The notes under the pieces were generated by a model. That model had not been told where the DNA came from. It worked only from the letters and a program-made list of their open reading frames with translations, and searched no databases. A stretch of DNA of 64,000 bases from an uncultured Lachnospiraceae bacterium (GTDB taxonomy: Bacteria > Bacillota > Clostridia > Lachnospirales > Lachnospiraceae). Both the position numbers and the translations under genes were made by a program. Within the stretch, counting starts at the first letter, position 1; every line of letters begins with the position of its first letter. This document shows positions 26,988-37,367 of the stretch, one piece after another. The stretch is taken from NCBI GenBank assembly GCA_947631625.1, contig CANRMA010000009.1, positions 54,719 to 118,718 on the forward strand, given 5' to 3'.

Positions 26988-28891
26988 GTAACTATCCTTT
27001 TAAATTTTTTATCAAGCTCATACTTACTCATGGACACGATAGTCGGTCTTCCGTGCGGGCAGTTATAAGGATTTTCCAGTGAAAGCAGCTCGTCTATCAG
27101 AGCGTCCGCCTCTTTTAAAGACAGTCCGGTATTCCCCTTTACGGCGGCTTTGCAGGCCATTGTAGCTATTTTCATGCGTATGCTGTCGGGAGTTGCGTCG
27201 ACCGCTTCGTCCGACAGTTCGTCCAGGAACTCATAAAACAGCTCAGCCTCTTTAAGCCCGTACAGATCCATGGGTACGCTGCTTATTGCATAATCATTGC
27301 CGCCAAACTCATCGATCTCAAAACCTAAGGCTTTAAAATGTTCTTTGTTCTGAAGCAGGCATTCTTTCTCCCTGCCGCTTAAGGTGACTATAACCGGCGG
27401 ATTTATGCTTTGTGAGACTATGGAGTGTTCATTATACTGTTTTATGAAACGCTCATATTTGACCTTTTCATGCGCCGCATGCTGATCTATTATAAGCAGC
27501 TTGTCCTGATATGATACAAGTAAATATGTTTCAAACAGCTGCCCTATCAGTTCATATTTTTCCCTGGCTTTGGCTGATAACAGCTTATCGTCGAAAAAGC
27601 TCAGCTGTTCGGGCTTTTTTGCCTGCTCTTTAATCTGCTGCGCGGCGGGTGCGCTATATCCTGCGGAGTCCTTCAGTATATTCTCAATACGGGCGGCATT
27701 CTTTGGGTAAGATTTATTAAAACGGTCGGCATTCTTTGGGTAAGCTTTGTTAAAACGGTCGGTATTTTCGGTATACATGGACTTTTTATAATTTTCAAGA
27801 CGCTGTTTTTCAAAGGGTTCGGGCCCGCGTCCTTTTGGGGCGGCGGCCTCCTTTTGCACAACTTCTTTATCTTTATTTTTATCAAGTATTACCGAAGGTA
27901 TCATTTCCTGCCGTTTCAGGAAATCAAAAATAAGATCCCTCACGGCCTCATAAAACTCCTGACCGTTGGATATCCTTACTTCCATCTTGCTCGGATGGAC
28001 ATTTACGTCGATGCGCTTCGTATCAATATCAAAATGCAGTACACAGAAAGGAAATTTATGCTGCATGAGATATTCTTTGTAGCCGTCTTCAACCGCTTTG
28101 TTTATAAGATTGCTTTTTATAAAACGTCCGTTTATATAAAAAAGCTCATAGCTGCGGTTTGAACGGTTTATTATAGGCTTCCCAAGATACCCGTCTATGC
28201 TAAAACCTTCCCTTTCCGCATGAAGTTCCACAAGCTCGTTGGCAATATCTTTACCGTAAATACGATAAATTATCTCCTTTAGATCGTTATTCCCCGCCGT
28301 ATGGAACCTGTTCTGACCGTTTATTATAAAATTAAACGAAATATCGGGATGTGAAAGCGCCAGATGCTCCATCAGTTCCGCCACATATGAACCTTCGGTC
28401 TGCGGCTGCTTTAAAAACTTCCTGCGCGGCGGCGTATTATAAAAAAGATTGCGCACAATGAATGTAGTTCCGTCAGGCGCGCCGATTTCTTCAAAATCCC
28501 GTTCGACCCCGCCTTCCATTACGTAACGGACGCCTGTGAGGTCTTCCGGCACTTTGGATATGGCTTCTACCATTGACACCGCCGCTATGCTGGCAAGAGC
28601 TTCGCCTCTAAATCCCAGACTGACCAAGTCAGTCAAATCGTCGGCGGAGTTTATCTTGCTCGTTGCGTGGCGCAAAAAAGCGTTGCGTATCTCCGATTTT
28701 TCTATTCCGCTTCCGTTGTCGGTAACGCGTATAAAGCCTATGCCGCCCTCTTTTATCTCCACTGTAACGGCTGTGGCGCCCGAGTCTATGGAATTTTCCA
28801 CAAGCTCTTTTACCACGCTTGAGGGCCGCTCTACCACTTCCCCGGCAGCGATCTTATCGATTGTCCGGTTATCAAGTAAGTTGATTTTCAT
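26984..28891 (-). CDS. mutL: DNA mismatch repair protein MutL
   Basis: IAAGEVVERPSSVVKELVENSIDSGAT; endonuclease motif DQHAAHEKVKYE. Confidence 0.97.
   Translation of the reverse strand: MKINLLDNRTIDKIAAGEVVERPSSVVKELVENSIDSGATAVTVEIKEGGIGFIRVTDNGSGIEKSEIRNAFLRHATSKINSADDLTDLVSLGFRGEALASIAAVSMVEAISKVPEDLTGVRYVMEGGVERDFEEIGAPDGTTFIVRNLFYNTPPRRKFLKQPQTEGSYVAELMEHLALSHPDISFNFIINGQNRFHTAGNNDLKEIIYRIYGKDIANELVELHAEREGFSIDGYLGKPIINRSNRSYELFYINGRFIKSNLINKAVEDGYKEYLMQHKFPFCVLHFDIDTKRIDVNVHPSKMEVRISNGQEFYEAVRDLIFDFLKRQEMIPSVILDKNKDKEVVQKEAAAPKGRGPEPFEKQRLENYKKSMYTENTDRFNKAYPKNADRFNKSYPKNAARIENILKDSAGYSAPAAQQIKEQAKKPEQLSFFDDKLLSAKAREKYELIGQLFETYLLVSYQDKLLIIDQHAAHEKVKYERFIKQYNEHSIVSQSINPPVIVTLSGREKECLLQNKEHFKALGFEIDEFGGNDYAISSVPMDLYGLKEAELFYEFLDELSDEAVDATPDSIRMKIATMACKAAVKGNTGLSLKEADALIDELLSLENPYNCPHGRPTIVSMSKYELDKKFKRIVT
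27694..27759 (-). repeat. Two tandem 33-bp units in the MutL linker
   Basis: CGGCATTCTTTGGGTAAG[A/C]TTT[A/G]TTAAAACGGT at 27694-27726 and 27727-27759; encodes NADRFNKSYPK-type repeats. Confidence 0.9.
28620..28636. repeat. TTGACT-N5-AGTCAA family, degenerate copy
   Basis: CTGACC AAGTC AGTCAA, two mismatches in the left arm; overlaps GACTGACCAAGTCAGTC. Confidence 0.4.
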
Positions 28892-28952
28892 AATGTGATC
28901 ACATCCCTTTTAAAAACGCAGCATATCTTGATCTTAAGATCTTAAGTCCGGC

Positions 28953-31613
28953 TCAGCTCTTCCAACGGTTCTTAAGCTTGTTCTGCAGCCTGTATAAGGT
29001 ATTTAGCGCGTCTACCGGAGTGAGCGTCGTAATGTCTATGTCTTCAAGCTCTTTTATTATGTCCTCGTCTTTTACAGTGTCAAACAGCGATATCTGCTCC
29101 AGATCCACCTCGTCATATTTGACCGTTTTGGATTTTTCGTTCTTTATATTTACCTCTATATTCTGGACTTTTTCGGTTATATCGTTATCGCTTAGCTGCT
29201 CTACTATTTCTTTGGCCCTGTCAATTACGATATCAGGAACTCCGGCAAGCTTGGCCACCTGTATTCCGTAGCTCTTATCCGCCCCGCCCTTTATTATCTT
29301 GCGCAAAAACACGATATCGTCGCCTTTTTCTTTGACCGCTATGCAGTAATTATTGACATTGTCCATTTTACCTTCCAATTCGGTCAGTTCATGGTAGTGT
29401 GTGGCGAATAACGTTTTTGCGCCCAGATATTTACGGTTGCTTATATGTTCTATAACGGCCCACGCAATACTCAGACCGTCAAAAGTCGAAGTGCCGCGTC
29501 CAATCTCATCAAGCACCAGAAGGCTGTCCGAAGTCGCATTGCGCAGTATATTGGCCACCTCATTCATTTCCACCATAAAAGTGGACTGGCCGCTTGCAAG
29601 GTCATCAGATGCGCCTACCCTTGTAAAGATCCTGTCAACTATGCCTATATCCGCTTTGGAGGCCGGCACAAAAGAGCCTATCTGCGCCAACAGCACAATA
29701 AGGGCAGTCTGTCTCATATAAGTGGATTTTCCTGCCATATTCGGGCCTGTTATGACAGATATGCAGTGCTTGTTTTTGTCCAGATAAGTATCGTTTGCTA
29801 TGAACATATCGTTGGGGATCATCCGTTCAACGACCGGATGTCTGCCGGCTTTTATATCGATCGCGCCTTTTTCATTTAAAGCGGGCCTTACATAATGATT
29901 ACGTTCCGCCACGTAAGAAAGTGACGAAAAAACGTCAAGTTTGGCAACTGCCCTTGCGGTCTTTTGTATCCTTTCTATCTGGGAAGCTATGGTTTCCCTT
30001 ATTTCACAGAAAAGATCGTATTCCAGAGTATACAGCTTATCTTCCGCATTTAATATCGTATCTTCAAGCTCCTTTAATTTAGGCGTCGTATACCGCTCTG
30101 CATTGGCGAGCGTCTGTTTTCTTATATAATCGTCAGGCACCAGGTTTTTATATGAATTGGTGACTTCAAAATAATATCCGAAGACTTTGTTGTATTTAAT
30201 GCGCAGGTTTTTTATGCCGGTACGCTCTCTGTCCTCATTCTCAAGCGCGGCCAGCCAGTTCTTGCCCTCGCTCTTGGCTTTTCTGAGTTCATCGACAGTC
30301 TCATTAAAACCGTCTTTTATTATCCCGCCTTCTCTTATCATAATAGGCGGTTCCTCTATTATGGCGTCATCTATCAGATTAAACAGATCCGACAGATCGT
30401 CAATTTCCGTTTGGATTTCCGATAACATTTCCGCCTCCGTATCGGTAAGTACGGTTTTGATCGAAGGCAGCATTTTAAGAGAACTTCCAAAAGCTATCAT
30501 ATCCCTCGGATTGGCCGTCCTGTAACTTACGCGCCCAAGCAGCCTTTCCAGATCATATATGGGATTAAGATACTCCCTTATCTCATCCCGCAACATACTT
30601 TTTTGGCACAGCTCGTCAACCGCGTCCAGTCTCTTTTCGATCATTTCTTTATCTATTAAAGGCTGTTCTATGTATTTTCTAAGAAGTCTTCCTCCCATAG
30701 CTGTTTTTGTCTTGTCCAGCACTCCAAGCAGCGAACCTTTTTTCTGCTTCTCACGCAGAGTCTCTATCAGCTCCAGGTTCCGTCTGGTAGCGCCGTCAAG
30801 CAACATATATCTGCTTGTAAGATAAGGGTAAAGATGCGTAAAATGCTCAAGAGAGGTCTTCTGAGTCTCATAGAGATACTCAAGCAGCGAGCCTGCGGCA
30901 ATAAGACCGCTTGGAAAGTCCTCTATTCCAAGTCCTGCCAGAGTCTTTACATGAAAGTGTTTAAGCAGGCATTTCCTGCATACATCTTCGTCAAAATAAT
31001 GATTATCCAGAGAATAAACCGTTACTCCCAGACGATTTTTAAGCCCTTCCACATCGAAGCCGCTGACAAGAAACGCCTCGTTGCATATGATCTCAGACGG
31101 TTCATATTTATTTATCTCATCCTGTAACTTGCGTATGTCTTCCACTTCGGTAAGGTAATAGTCACCTGTGGTGACGTCGGCGGCCGAAATCCCGATCTTG
31201 CCCGCAAAATAAGCGACGCATATGATATAGTTATTGCGCGCATCATCCACAGGCGCGCTCAAATTCGTACCGGGGGTTACGATCCTTGTAACTTCACGCT
31301 TTACTATGCCCTTGGCAAGCTTGGGATCTTCCATCTGTTCGCATATGGCGACCTTATAGCCTTTAGATACAAGCTTGTTGAGATATCCGTCTACCGCATG
31401 ATAAGGGATTCCGCACATCGGCGCGCGTTCGTCCAACCCGCAGCTTTTTCCGGTGAGCGTGATCTCAAGCTCTTTAGAGGCGGTATAAGCATCCTCAAAA
31501 AACATCTCGTAGAAATCGCCGAGACGATAAAAAAGAATACAATCGGGGTATTCTTTTTTGGTTTCCATATACTGTCGCATCATTGGCGTTAATTCCGACA
31601 TTTTATTTACCAT
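28953..31613 (-). CDS. mutS: DNA mismatch repair protein MutS
   Basis: ILFYRLGDFYEMFFEDA, TGPNMAGKSTYMRQTALIVLLAQIGSFVPA. Confidence 0.98.
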   Translation of the reverse strand: MVNKMSELTPMMRQYMETKKEYPDCILFYRLGDFYEMFFEDAYTASKELEITLTGKSCGLDERAPMCGIPYHAVDGYLNKLVSKGYKVAICEQMEDPKLAKGIVKREVTRIVTPGTNLSAPVDDARNNYIICVAYFAGKIGISAADVTTGDYYLTEVEDIRKLQDEINKYEPSEIICNEAFLVSGFDVEGLKNRLGVTVYSLDNHYFDEDVCRKCLLKHFHVKTLAGLGIEDFPSGLIAAGSLLEYLYETQKTSLEHFTHLYPYLTSRYMLLDGATRRNLELIETLREKQKKGSLLGVLDKTKTAMGGRLLRKYIEQPLIDKEMIEKRLDAVDELCQKSMLRDEIREYLNPIYDLERLLGRVSYRTANPRDMIAFGSSLKMLPSIKTVLTDTEAEMLSEIQTEIDDLSDLFNLIDDAIIEEPPIMIREGGIIKDGFNETVDELRKAKSEGKNWLAALENEDRERTGIKNLRIKYNKVFGYYFEVTNSYKNLVPDDYIRKQTLANAERYTTPKLKELEDTILNAEDKLYTLEYDLFCEIRETIASQIERIQKTARAVAKLDVFSSLSYVAERNHYVRPALNEKGAIDIKAGRHPVVERMIPNDMFIANDTYLDKNKHCISVITGPNMAGKSTYMRQTALIVLLAQIGSFVPASKADIGIVDRIFTRVGASDDLASGQSTFMVEMNEVANILRNATSDSLLVLDEIGRGTSTFDGLSIAWAVIEHISNRKYLGAKTLFATHYHELTELEGKMDNVNNYCIAVKEKGDDIVFLRKIIKGGADKSYGIQVAKLAGVPDIVIDRAKEIVEQLSDNDITEKVQNIEVNIKNEKSKTVKYDEVDLEQISLFDTVKDEDIIKELEDIDITTLTPVDALNTLYRLQNKLKNRWKS

Positions 31614-31642
31614 CTTTCTGTAAAATAAATATAGATCTTATA

Positions 31643-31659
31643 TTGACTATATCAGTCAA
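31643..31659. repeat. TTGACT-N5-AGTCAA (perfect copy)
   Basis: TTGACT ATATC AGTCAA; overlaps the miaB stop codon. Confidence 0.9.
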
Positions 31660-33115
31660 CAACATGCCCCATATAATAAAAGCCATGACATTCATCCAGA
31701 GATACGTTGAAAAACCTGCCTATGTATGAAGCGTCGCCTTTAAAATGCACTAACATATTGTTGGAAAGGCGGCCCGTTACAAGCGAAGAATCCTGTTCGT
31801 TTATTTCCTCCACAAGAGCTTCCATGACTTTTCCCTTATGTAAAAGCGCCCTCTCTTTGGCCGTATCCTGAACTACTTTTAAGAGTCTGTCAAAGTTGGC
31901 CCTGACAAGCTCAGGAGGCACCTGATCTTCCATTGCCGCGGCTTTGGTGCCGGTTCTTTTGGAGTAGATAAAAGTAAAAGCATTGTCAAAGCCGACTTTT
32001 TTAACAACATCTATCGTTTCATCAACATCTTTAGCGGTCTCTCCGGGAAAACCTACGATAATATCAGTAGTTATGGCTATATCGGGAATCTCGCGTCTTA
32101 GTCTGTCAGCCAGCTTAAGATAAGCTTCCTTGGTATAACTGCGGTTCATAGCCTTAAGTATCGAATCTGACCCCGCCTGCAGCGGCAGATGTATGTGTCT
32201 GCATATCTTGGCTGAATTTTTCATGACCTGTATCAGCTCATCCGACAGATCCTTCGGGTGTGAGGTCATAAAACGGATTCTCTTAATTTTATCAATTTTT
32301 TCCACTTTTTGCAAAAGCTCCGCAAATGTGCAGGGCTCGTCAAGGTTTTTACCGTATGAATTGACGTTCTGTCCAAGCAGCATGATCTCCACAACGCCGT
32401 CGTCGGCAAGCTTCTCGATCTCCGCAATGATCTCCTCCGGTCTGCGGCTTCTTTCGCGTCCCCGTACATAAGGCACTATGCAATAGCTGCAGAAATTGTT
32501 GCAGCCAAACATTATATTAATGCCCGATTTGTAAAAATATTTCCGGCAAACAGGCAGATCTTCAACAATTTTGTCCGTTTCCTGCCAGATATCTATTATC
32601 ATTTTTTCCGATTCATTATCGTTTTCAAGCATAGTCCACAACAGTTCGGCAAATTTATAAATATTGTGGGTGCCAAAAATAAGATCTACAAAACCGTAAC
32701 TCTTTTGGATCTTGTCGATTACTGACTGCTCCTGCATCATACAGCCGCAAAGCCCTATCTTTATATGTGGCTTTTTCTTTTTAAGACTGTTTAAATATCC
32801 AAGCCTGCCGTAAACTCTCTGATTGGCGTTGTCCCTTACAGTACAGGTATTGTATATGATAAAATCGGCGCTCTCCTCACTGTCCGTTATCTCATAGCCG
32901 GCCTGCATCAAAACGCCTGTAAGTTTCTCAGAGTCTCTGGCGTTCATCTGACAGCCGTAATTTACGACACAGGCCAACGGAGCCTGTCCGTATCTGTCCT
33001 CAAATTCTTTTATATGCCGCCTGCACTTTGCCATAAAATAATACTGCCTGTCCGGTTCGTTGACTGGTGGAGTCAATTCTGTATTTATTTTATCAAAATC
33101 CACATCATTATACAT
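31652..33115 (-). CDS. miaB: tRNA-2-methylthio-N6-dimethylallyladenosine synthase MiaB
   Basis: GCQMNARDSE, radical-SAM GCNNFCSYCIVPYVRGRERSR, C-terminal TRAM. Confidence 0.97.
   Translation of the reverse strand: MYNDVDFDKINTELTPPVNEPDRQYYFMAKCRRHIKEFEDRYGQAPLACVVNYGCQMNARDSEKLTGVLMQAGYEITDSEESADFIIYNTCTVRDNANQRVYGRLGYLNSLKKKKPHIKIGLCGCMMQEQSVIDKIQKSYGFVDLIFGTHNIYKFAELLWTMLENDNESEKMIIDIWQETDKIVEDLPVCRKYFYKSGINIMFGCNNFCSYCIVPYVRGRERSRRPEEIIAEIEKLADDGVVEIMLLGQNVNSYGKNLDEPCTFAELLQKVEKIDKIKRIRFMTSHPKDLSDELIQVMKNSAKICRHIHLPLQAGSDSILKAMNRSYTKEAYLKLADRLRREIPDIAITTDIIVGFPGETAKDVDETIDVVKKVGFDNAFTFIYSKRTGTKAAAMEDQVPPELVRANFDRLLKVVQDTAKERALLHKGKVMEALVEEINEQDSSLVTGRLSNNMLVHFKGDASYIGRFFNVSLDECHGFYYMGHVVD
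33060..33076. repeat. TTGACT-N5-AGTCAA (perfect copy)
   Basis: TTGACT GGTGG AGTCAA; in the 5' part of miaB. Confidence 0.9.
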
Positions 33116-33138
33116 TTAGGAATAACCTTTCGTTAGCT

Positions 33139-34281
33139 TTACATTTTTTCCGGTTCTGTCTTACGTTTAAGCCAATCTTCAAAGGCTTTTTCAAACCGCA
33201 TATCTTCTTCGCTGCCTGCTTCTGGTATCTCTACCATACGCTTCTCCCATGAAGATAAATAAATGGCGTTTGACAGATAAAGGCTGTATGCCGCTTCTTC
33301 ACCCGCCGCAACTAATTTTCTGTTCGCGAAATCTGAAAGAAGTTTCTCATAAGCTCCATCGGAGTCTTCGCATTCGAGTTCTTTCCACTGCGCCGCAGGC
33401 TTTATAAATACATTGTCTTTTTCCTTGCGGTATTCGATTTCCGGCTTGTCAAGCTCACATAACTTAAGCTTGGCGCCTTCGCAGACCAAAAGGGCGTCGT
33501 CAAGCGCGATCTCAAACCTGTTCACGCCGGCGGCTTCGCCCGTTGAAGCGATAAATACGCCCGTTGCGCCGTTCTCCCACTCCAAATAAGCCGTCACATC
33601 ATCTTCAACGGCTATCGGGTGGTATTTACCTTCATGACAGAAGCCTTGAACGGTCTTAGGCATGCCGCAGATCCATTGAAGCAGATCCAGATTATGAGGG
33701 CACTGGTTAAGCAGTATTCCGCCGCCGTCGCTTTTCCATGTGGCTCGCCATGCGTCGGCCTTATAGTAGGCGTCGGGTCTGTACCAGTCGGTTATCATCC
33801 AACTTACACGTTTGATCCTGCCGTATCTGCCGCTTTCAACAAGCTCTTTCATTTTACGATATATAGGAAAGGTTCTCTGATGAAAGATATATCCGTATAA
33901 AAGATCCGGTTTTGTCTGTTTTGCCTTAAGATACTGCGTCATCATGTTTCGGGCCTGTCTTGTATAAACGCCCGCCGGTTTATCGCAAAGCACGTTAAGT
34001 CCCCTTTGAAACGCTTTTATCACAAATTCTTCATGCGAATAATGAGGAGTTACCACTATAACCGTATCAAAGGATATCTCGCCTTTATCAAAAGCTTCAT
34101 ATAGCTTATCGCCGGATTCATATATTTTAAAATCTTTTGGAAGCGCATCTTTTATTACGGCAAGTCTTTCCGGACGTATACGCGTGCCTGCAGCGACACT
34201 CATTCCCTCAACCCTGCCTTCGGCAATCATTCTGCAATATTTACTGCCCATATTTCCCATACCGATAATTGCTGCTATCAT
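33139..34281 (-). CDS. Gfo/Idh/MocA family oxidoreductase
   Basis: IGMGNMGSKYCRMIAEG, CDKPAGVYTRQA, DGGGILLNQCPHNLDLLQW. Confidence 0.92.
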   Translation of the reverse strand: MIAAIIGMGNMGSKYCRMIAEGRVEGMSVAAGTRIRPERLAVIKDALPKDFKIYESGDKLYEAFDKGEISFDTVIVVTPHYSHEEFVIKAFQRGLNVLCDKPAGVYTRQARNMMTQYLKAKQTKPDLLYGYIFHQRTFPIYRKMKELVESGRYGRIKRVSWMITDWYRPDAYYKADAWRATWKSDGGGILLNQCPHNLDLLQWICGMPKTVQGFCHEGKYHPIAVEDDVTAYLEWENGATGVFIASTGEAAGVNRFEIALDDALLVCEGAKLKLCELDKPEIEYRKEKDNVFIKPAAQWKELECEDSDGAYEKLLSDFANRKLVAAGEEAAYSLYLSNAIYLSSWEKRMVEIPEAGSEEDMRFEKAFEDWLKRKTEPEKM

Positions 34282-34358
34282 TTAAAAACCCCCATTTTAT
34301 TAAAAGCTCGGCCGCTTTACGGCTCGCCGATCAAACCTTAAAATCAGATCTTAGCTTT

Positions 34359-35225
34359 TTACAGCTTAAGTTTCTTACAGCAGGCCACCGCAAGCGCTCC
34401 TGGCCCGATATGACAGGATATGCTTAAAGAAAGCGGGTCCATATGAATGTCAAATCCCGGAAAAGCCTCTTCTATTTCTTTTTTAAACAGTTCAGCCGCC
34501 TCCGTGTCATAGGTGTATGCGATCTGAAGCCATATATTATCTTTGTCAGCGCCTCCGAAACGGTTTTCCATATCGCTGCGAATCGCATTTATCATAATGG
34601 CTTTGCCCTGAGAGGTAGTACGGGCCTTAGCAAAAGCATCCAGTTTCTCACCCTGTATCTGAAGCACGGGTTTGAGCTTAAGTATGGCGCCAAGCGCAGC
34701 CGCCGCGGGGGTTATCCTTCCACCCTTTTTAAGATAATATAAGGTATCCAACATTATGTATATGCTTGAATTAAATTTGTCTTTTTCAAGAATATCTTTT
34801 ATCTCAGCTGCGGATTTGCCACGGTCTGCCAAAGAAAGCGCATCTATGGCGGACTGTCTCTGGGTAACCGAAATACGCTGGTTATTTACAACCTGCACTT
34901 TATCATCATAATCGCCTGCAAGCACTGCCGCGCTCTGGCATGAACCGCTCAAGCCGCTTGACATGGGAATATGAACTATTTCATCATAATCTTTGAGCAG
35001 TTCATCCCACAATTCCATTACCGCCTCAGGCGTCGGCTGACTTGTTATAACAGAGGCTCCGACTGACAATTTTTCGTAAAATTTTGATTGTGAAAGCGTT
35101 ATATCCTCATAATAAGTTTCTTCATCGATCATAAACGGCATGGGAAGGACGTAAACCCCAAGTTCCTTTGCCTGATCCTGTGTGATCCCGCTGTTAGAAT
35201 CCGTAACAATGGCAACTTTTGACAT
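34359..35225 (-). CDS. DegV family (FakB-like) fatty-acid-binding protein
   Basis: AIVTDSNSGI, ITSQPTP, IPMSSGLSGSCQSA; start trimmed to MSKVAIVTD. Confidence 0.92.
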   Translation of the reverse strand: MSKVAIVTDSNSGITQDQAKELGVYVLPMPFMIDEETYYEDITLSQSKFYEKLSVGASVITSQPTPEAVMELWDELLKDYDEIVHIPMSSGLSGSCQSAAVLAGDYDDKVQVVNNQRISVTQRQSAIDALSLADRGKSAAEIKDILEKDKFNSSIYIMLDTLYYLKKGGRITPAAAALGAILKLKPVLQIQGEKLDAFAKARTTSQGKAIMINAIRSDMENRFGGADKDNIWLQIAYTYDTEAAELFKKEIEEAFPGFDIHMDPLSLSISCHIGPGALAVACCKKLKL

Positions 35226-35302
35226 AACTGTGATCCTCCATTCCATATCAGCTCATTGCTTCTATCGTAAAATGAATTTTAAAATGTATTTCAAAATGAA
35301 TT

Positions 35303-37348
35303 TCAGATAGTTCTGAAATCAACGCTCATATCCCTTTCATTCTCCAAAAACCTTTTAAGCGCGGCGCATTCTTCACTTTCCAACGACGGATCTTTGGCTG
35401 AAAGTTCGTCCGCTTCGTCGCTTGCCTGCTGTAAGATCGCCGCATCCGTAAATACATCGCCAAGTTCAAAATTCAGATCGCCGCTTTGCCTGATCCCAAA
35501 CATGTCTCCCGGTCCCCGAAGTTTTAAATCCTGACTTGCAATATAAAAACCGTCGTTCGATCTGTTTAATATATCAAGTCTATCCATAGTCGCTTTATTT
35601 TCCGAAGAACTGATGAAAATACAGTATGACTGGTATTTTCCCCTGCCTACCCGGCCTCTTAACTGATGAAGCTGCGCGAGACCAAATCTTTCGGCATTTT
35701 CTATAAGCATTACGGTAGCGTTTGGCACATTTATGCCTACTTCTATTACCGTGGTTGACACAAGCACATCTATATTATGCGCCTCAAACTGCTCCATGAT
35801 CTTATTTTTTTCGGCAGCTTTCATTCGCCCGTGCAATGCCGCCACCTGAACTGACGGCGGCAATACGCTCTTTAGTCTGACCGTATACGAAATTACGTCT
35901 TCGAGTTCCTCCATCTCGCCGTCTTCTACCAAGGGACATATTACATAGGCCTGTCTGCCTGAACTTATCTCTTTGGTTATAAAGCGGTATGCCGTTTCTC
36001 TGTAGGAAGTTCCAACAACACAATTTTTGATTGGAAGTCTGTCTGCCGGCATTTCATCCAGAACGGAAATATTCAGATCTCCGTACAGGATTATGGCCAG
36101 AGTTCTCGGTATCGGCGTTGCGCTCATAACCAGAACATGTACTGCTTTTCCTTTATTTGCCAGAGTTTCACGCTGTCTTACGCCGAAACGGTGTTGTTCG
36201 TCCGTTATTACAAGCGCAAGATTGCCGTATTCTACCTTTTCCTGTATCAGAGCGTGCGTCCCTATTATTACGTTGGCGGTGCCTGCGGCAATTTCCTCAT
36301 AAATGCGTTTTCTGTCTTTCGCGCTTGTTGAGCCTGTGAGTAAAACAGGAGATATATCCAGTTTATACTGCTCTTTTAATTTAGTGATCGATTCAAAATG
36401 CTGCTTTGCGAGGACTTCCGTCGGAGCCATCATCGCGCCCTGATATCCGTTTGACACGCACATTAAAAGCGCGAGAAACGCAAGTATTGTTTTACCGGAA
36501 CCGACATCTCCCTGAATAAGCCTGTTCATAGCCATATCGGAACATAAATCTTCTTTTATCTGCGACCAGACCCTGGTCTGAGCGTTGGTAAGCCTGTAGG
36601 GAAGCGCCTCTATCAGCCTGCCGCACTGCGCGGTCTCTATCATTTTATATTCACTTTTAAGTCCGCTGTTTTCGGATTTAAACCTGCGCAGCGTAAGTAT
36701 AAATAAAAAAAACTCATCAAAAACAAGTCTTTTTCTGGCCAGGGCAAGCGTTTCACGGTCCGATGGAAAATGCATCTGATACACGGCCTCATGCCTTGGC
36801 ATAAACTTATATTTTGCAGCTATTGAACCCGGAAGATAGTCTTCCTGAGTCTCAAGCGCCTCAAAAGCCTGCTTGACTGCTTTAGTCAATGCATTGTTGG
36901 TAAGCCCTTTAGTCAGCATATATTTAGGAATAAGGCTTCCCGAAAGCTTTGCATATTCTTCCGGTTTATATACCGAGGCCTGTTCCATGCACAGTCCTTT
37001 GCCCTTTTTGCGCACTATGCCGCGAAAAATATAAAACGAGCCTTTTTTTAAGGTGTTTTTGAGATACGGCATATTAAAATAAGTCATCCGCATCATTCCT
37101 GAAGCGTCCTGTACGGTAAAATTCAATATACTTAAATTACGCGCATGGTTCGACGACATATTACCTGTTATCATTGCGCGTATTGCAACACGCGCGCCCT
37201 CCTGCGCGTCGGCTATCGGCAGGGGAGCGTCAAACTGTTCATAATCTCTCGGATAGTAATGAATCAGATCTTGAGCTGTATTTATATTAAGTTTGGCAAA
37301 AAGTCTTGCGGTCTTTTCACCTATTCCTTTTAAACAAGTAATATCCAT
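35303..37348 (-). CDS. recG: ATP-dependent DNA helicase RecG
   Basis: GDVGSGKTILAFLALL, ITDEQHRFGVRQRE, QLHQLRGRVGRGKYQSYC. Confidence 0.97.
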   Translation of the reverse strand: MDITCLKGIGEKTARLFAKLNINTAQDLIHYYPRDYEQFDAPLPIADAQEGARVAIRAMITGNMSSNHARNLSILNFTVQDASGMMRMTYFNMPYLKNTLKKGSFYIFRGIVRKKGKGLCMEQASVYKPEEYAKLSGSLIPKYMLTKGLTNNALTKAVKQAFEALETQEDYLPGSIAAKYKFMPRHEAVYQMHFPSDRETLALARKRLVFDEFFLFILTLRRFKSENSGLKSEYKMIETAQCGRLIEALPYRLTNAQTRVWSQIKEDLCSDMAMNRLIQGDVGSGKTILAFLALLMCVSNGYQGAMMAPTEVLAKQHFESITKLKEQYKLDISPVLLTGSTSAKDRKRIYEEIAAGTANVIIGTHALIQEKVEYGNLALVITDEQHRFGVRQRETLANKGKAVHVLVMSATPIPRTLAIILYGDLNISVLDEMPADRLPIKNCVVGTSYRETAYRFITKEISSGRQAYVICPLVEDGEMEELEDVISYTVRLKSVLPPSVQVAALHGRMKAAEKNKIMEQFEAHNIDVLVSTTVIEVGINVPNATVMLIENAERFGLAQLHQLRGRVGRGKYQSYCIFISSSENKATMDRLDILNRSNDGFYIASQDLKLRGPGDMFGIRQSGDLNFELGDVFTDAAILQQASDEADELSAKDPSLESEECAALKRFLENERDMSVDFRTI
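36873..36889. repeat. TTGACT-N5-AGTCAA (perfect copy)
   Basis: TTGACT GCTTT AGTCAA; inside recG. Confidence 0.9.
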
Positions 37349-37367
37349 AAAATGACCCGGTTCCGCT

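Noticed and set aside
34290-34330. GC-rich inverted repeat between the degV-like and Gfo/Idh genes as a terminator
   Set aside because: Stem has mismatches and a poor T-tract; evidence too weak to call.
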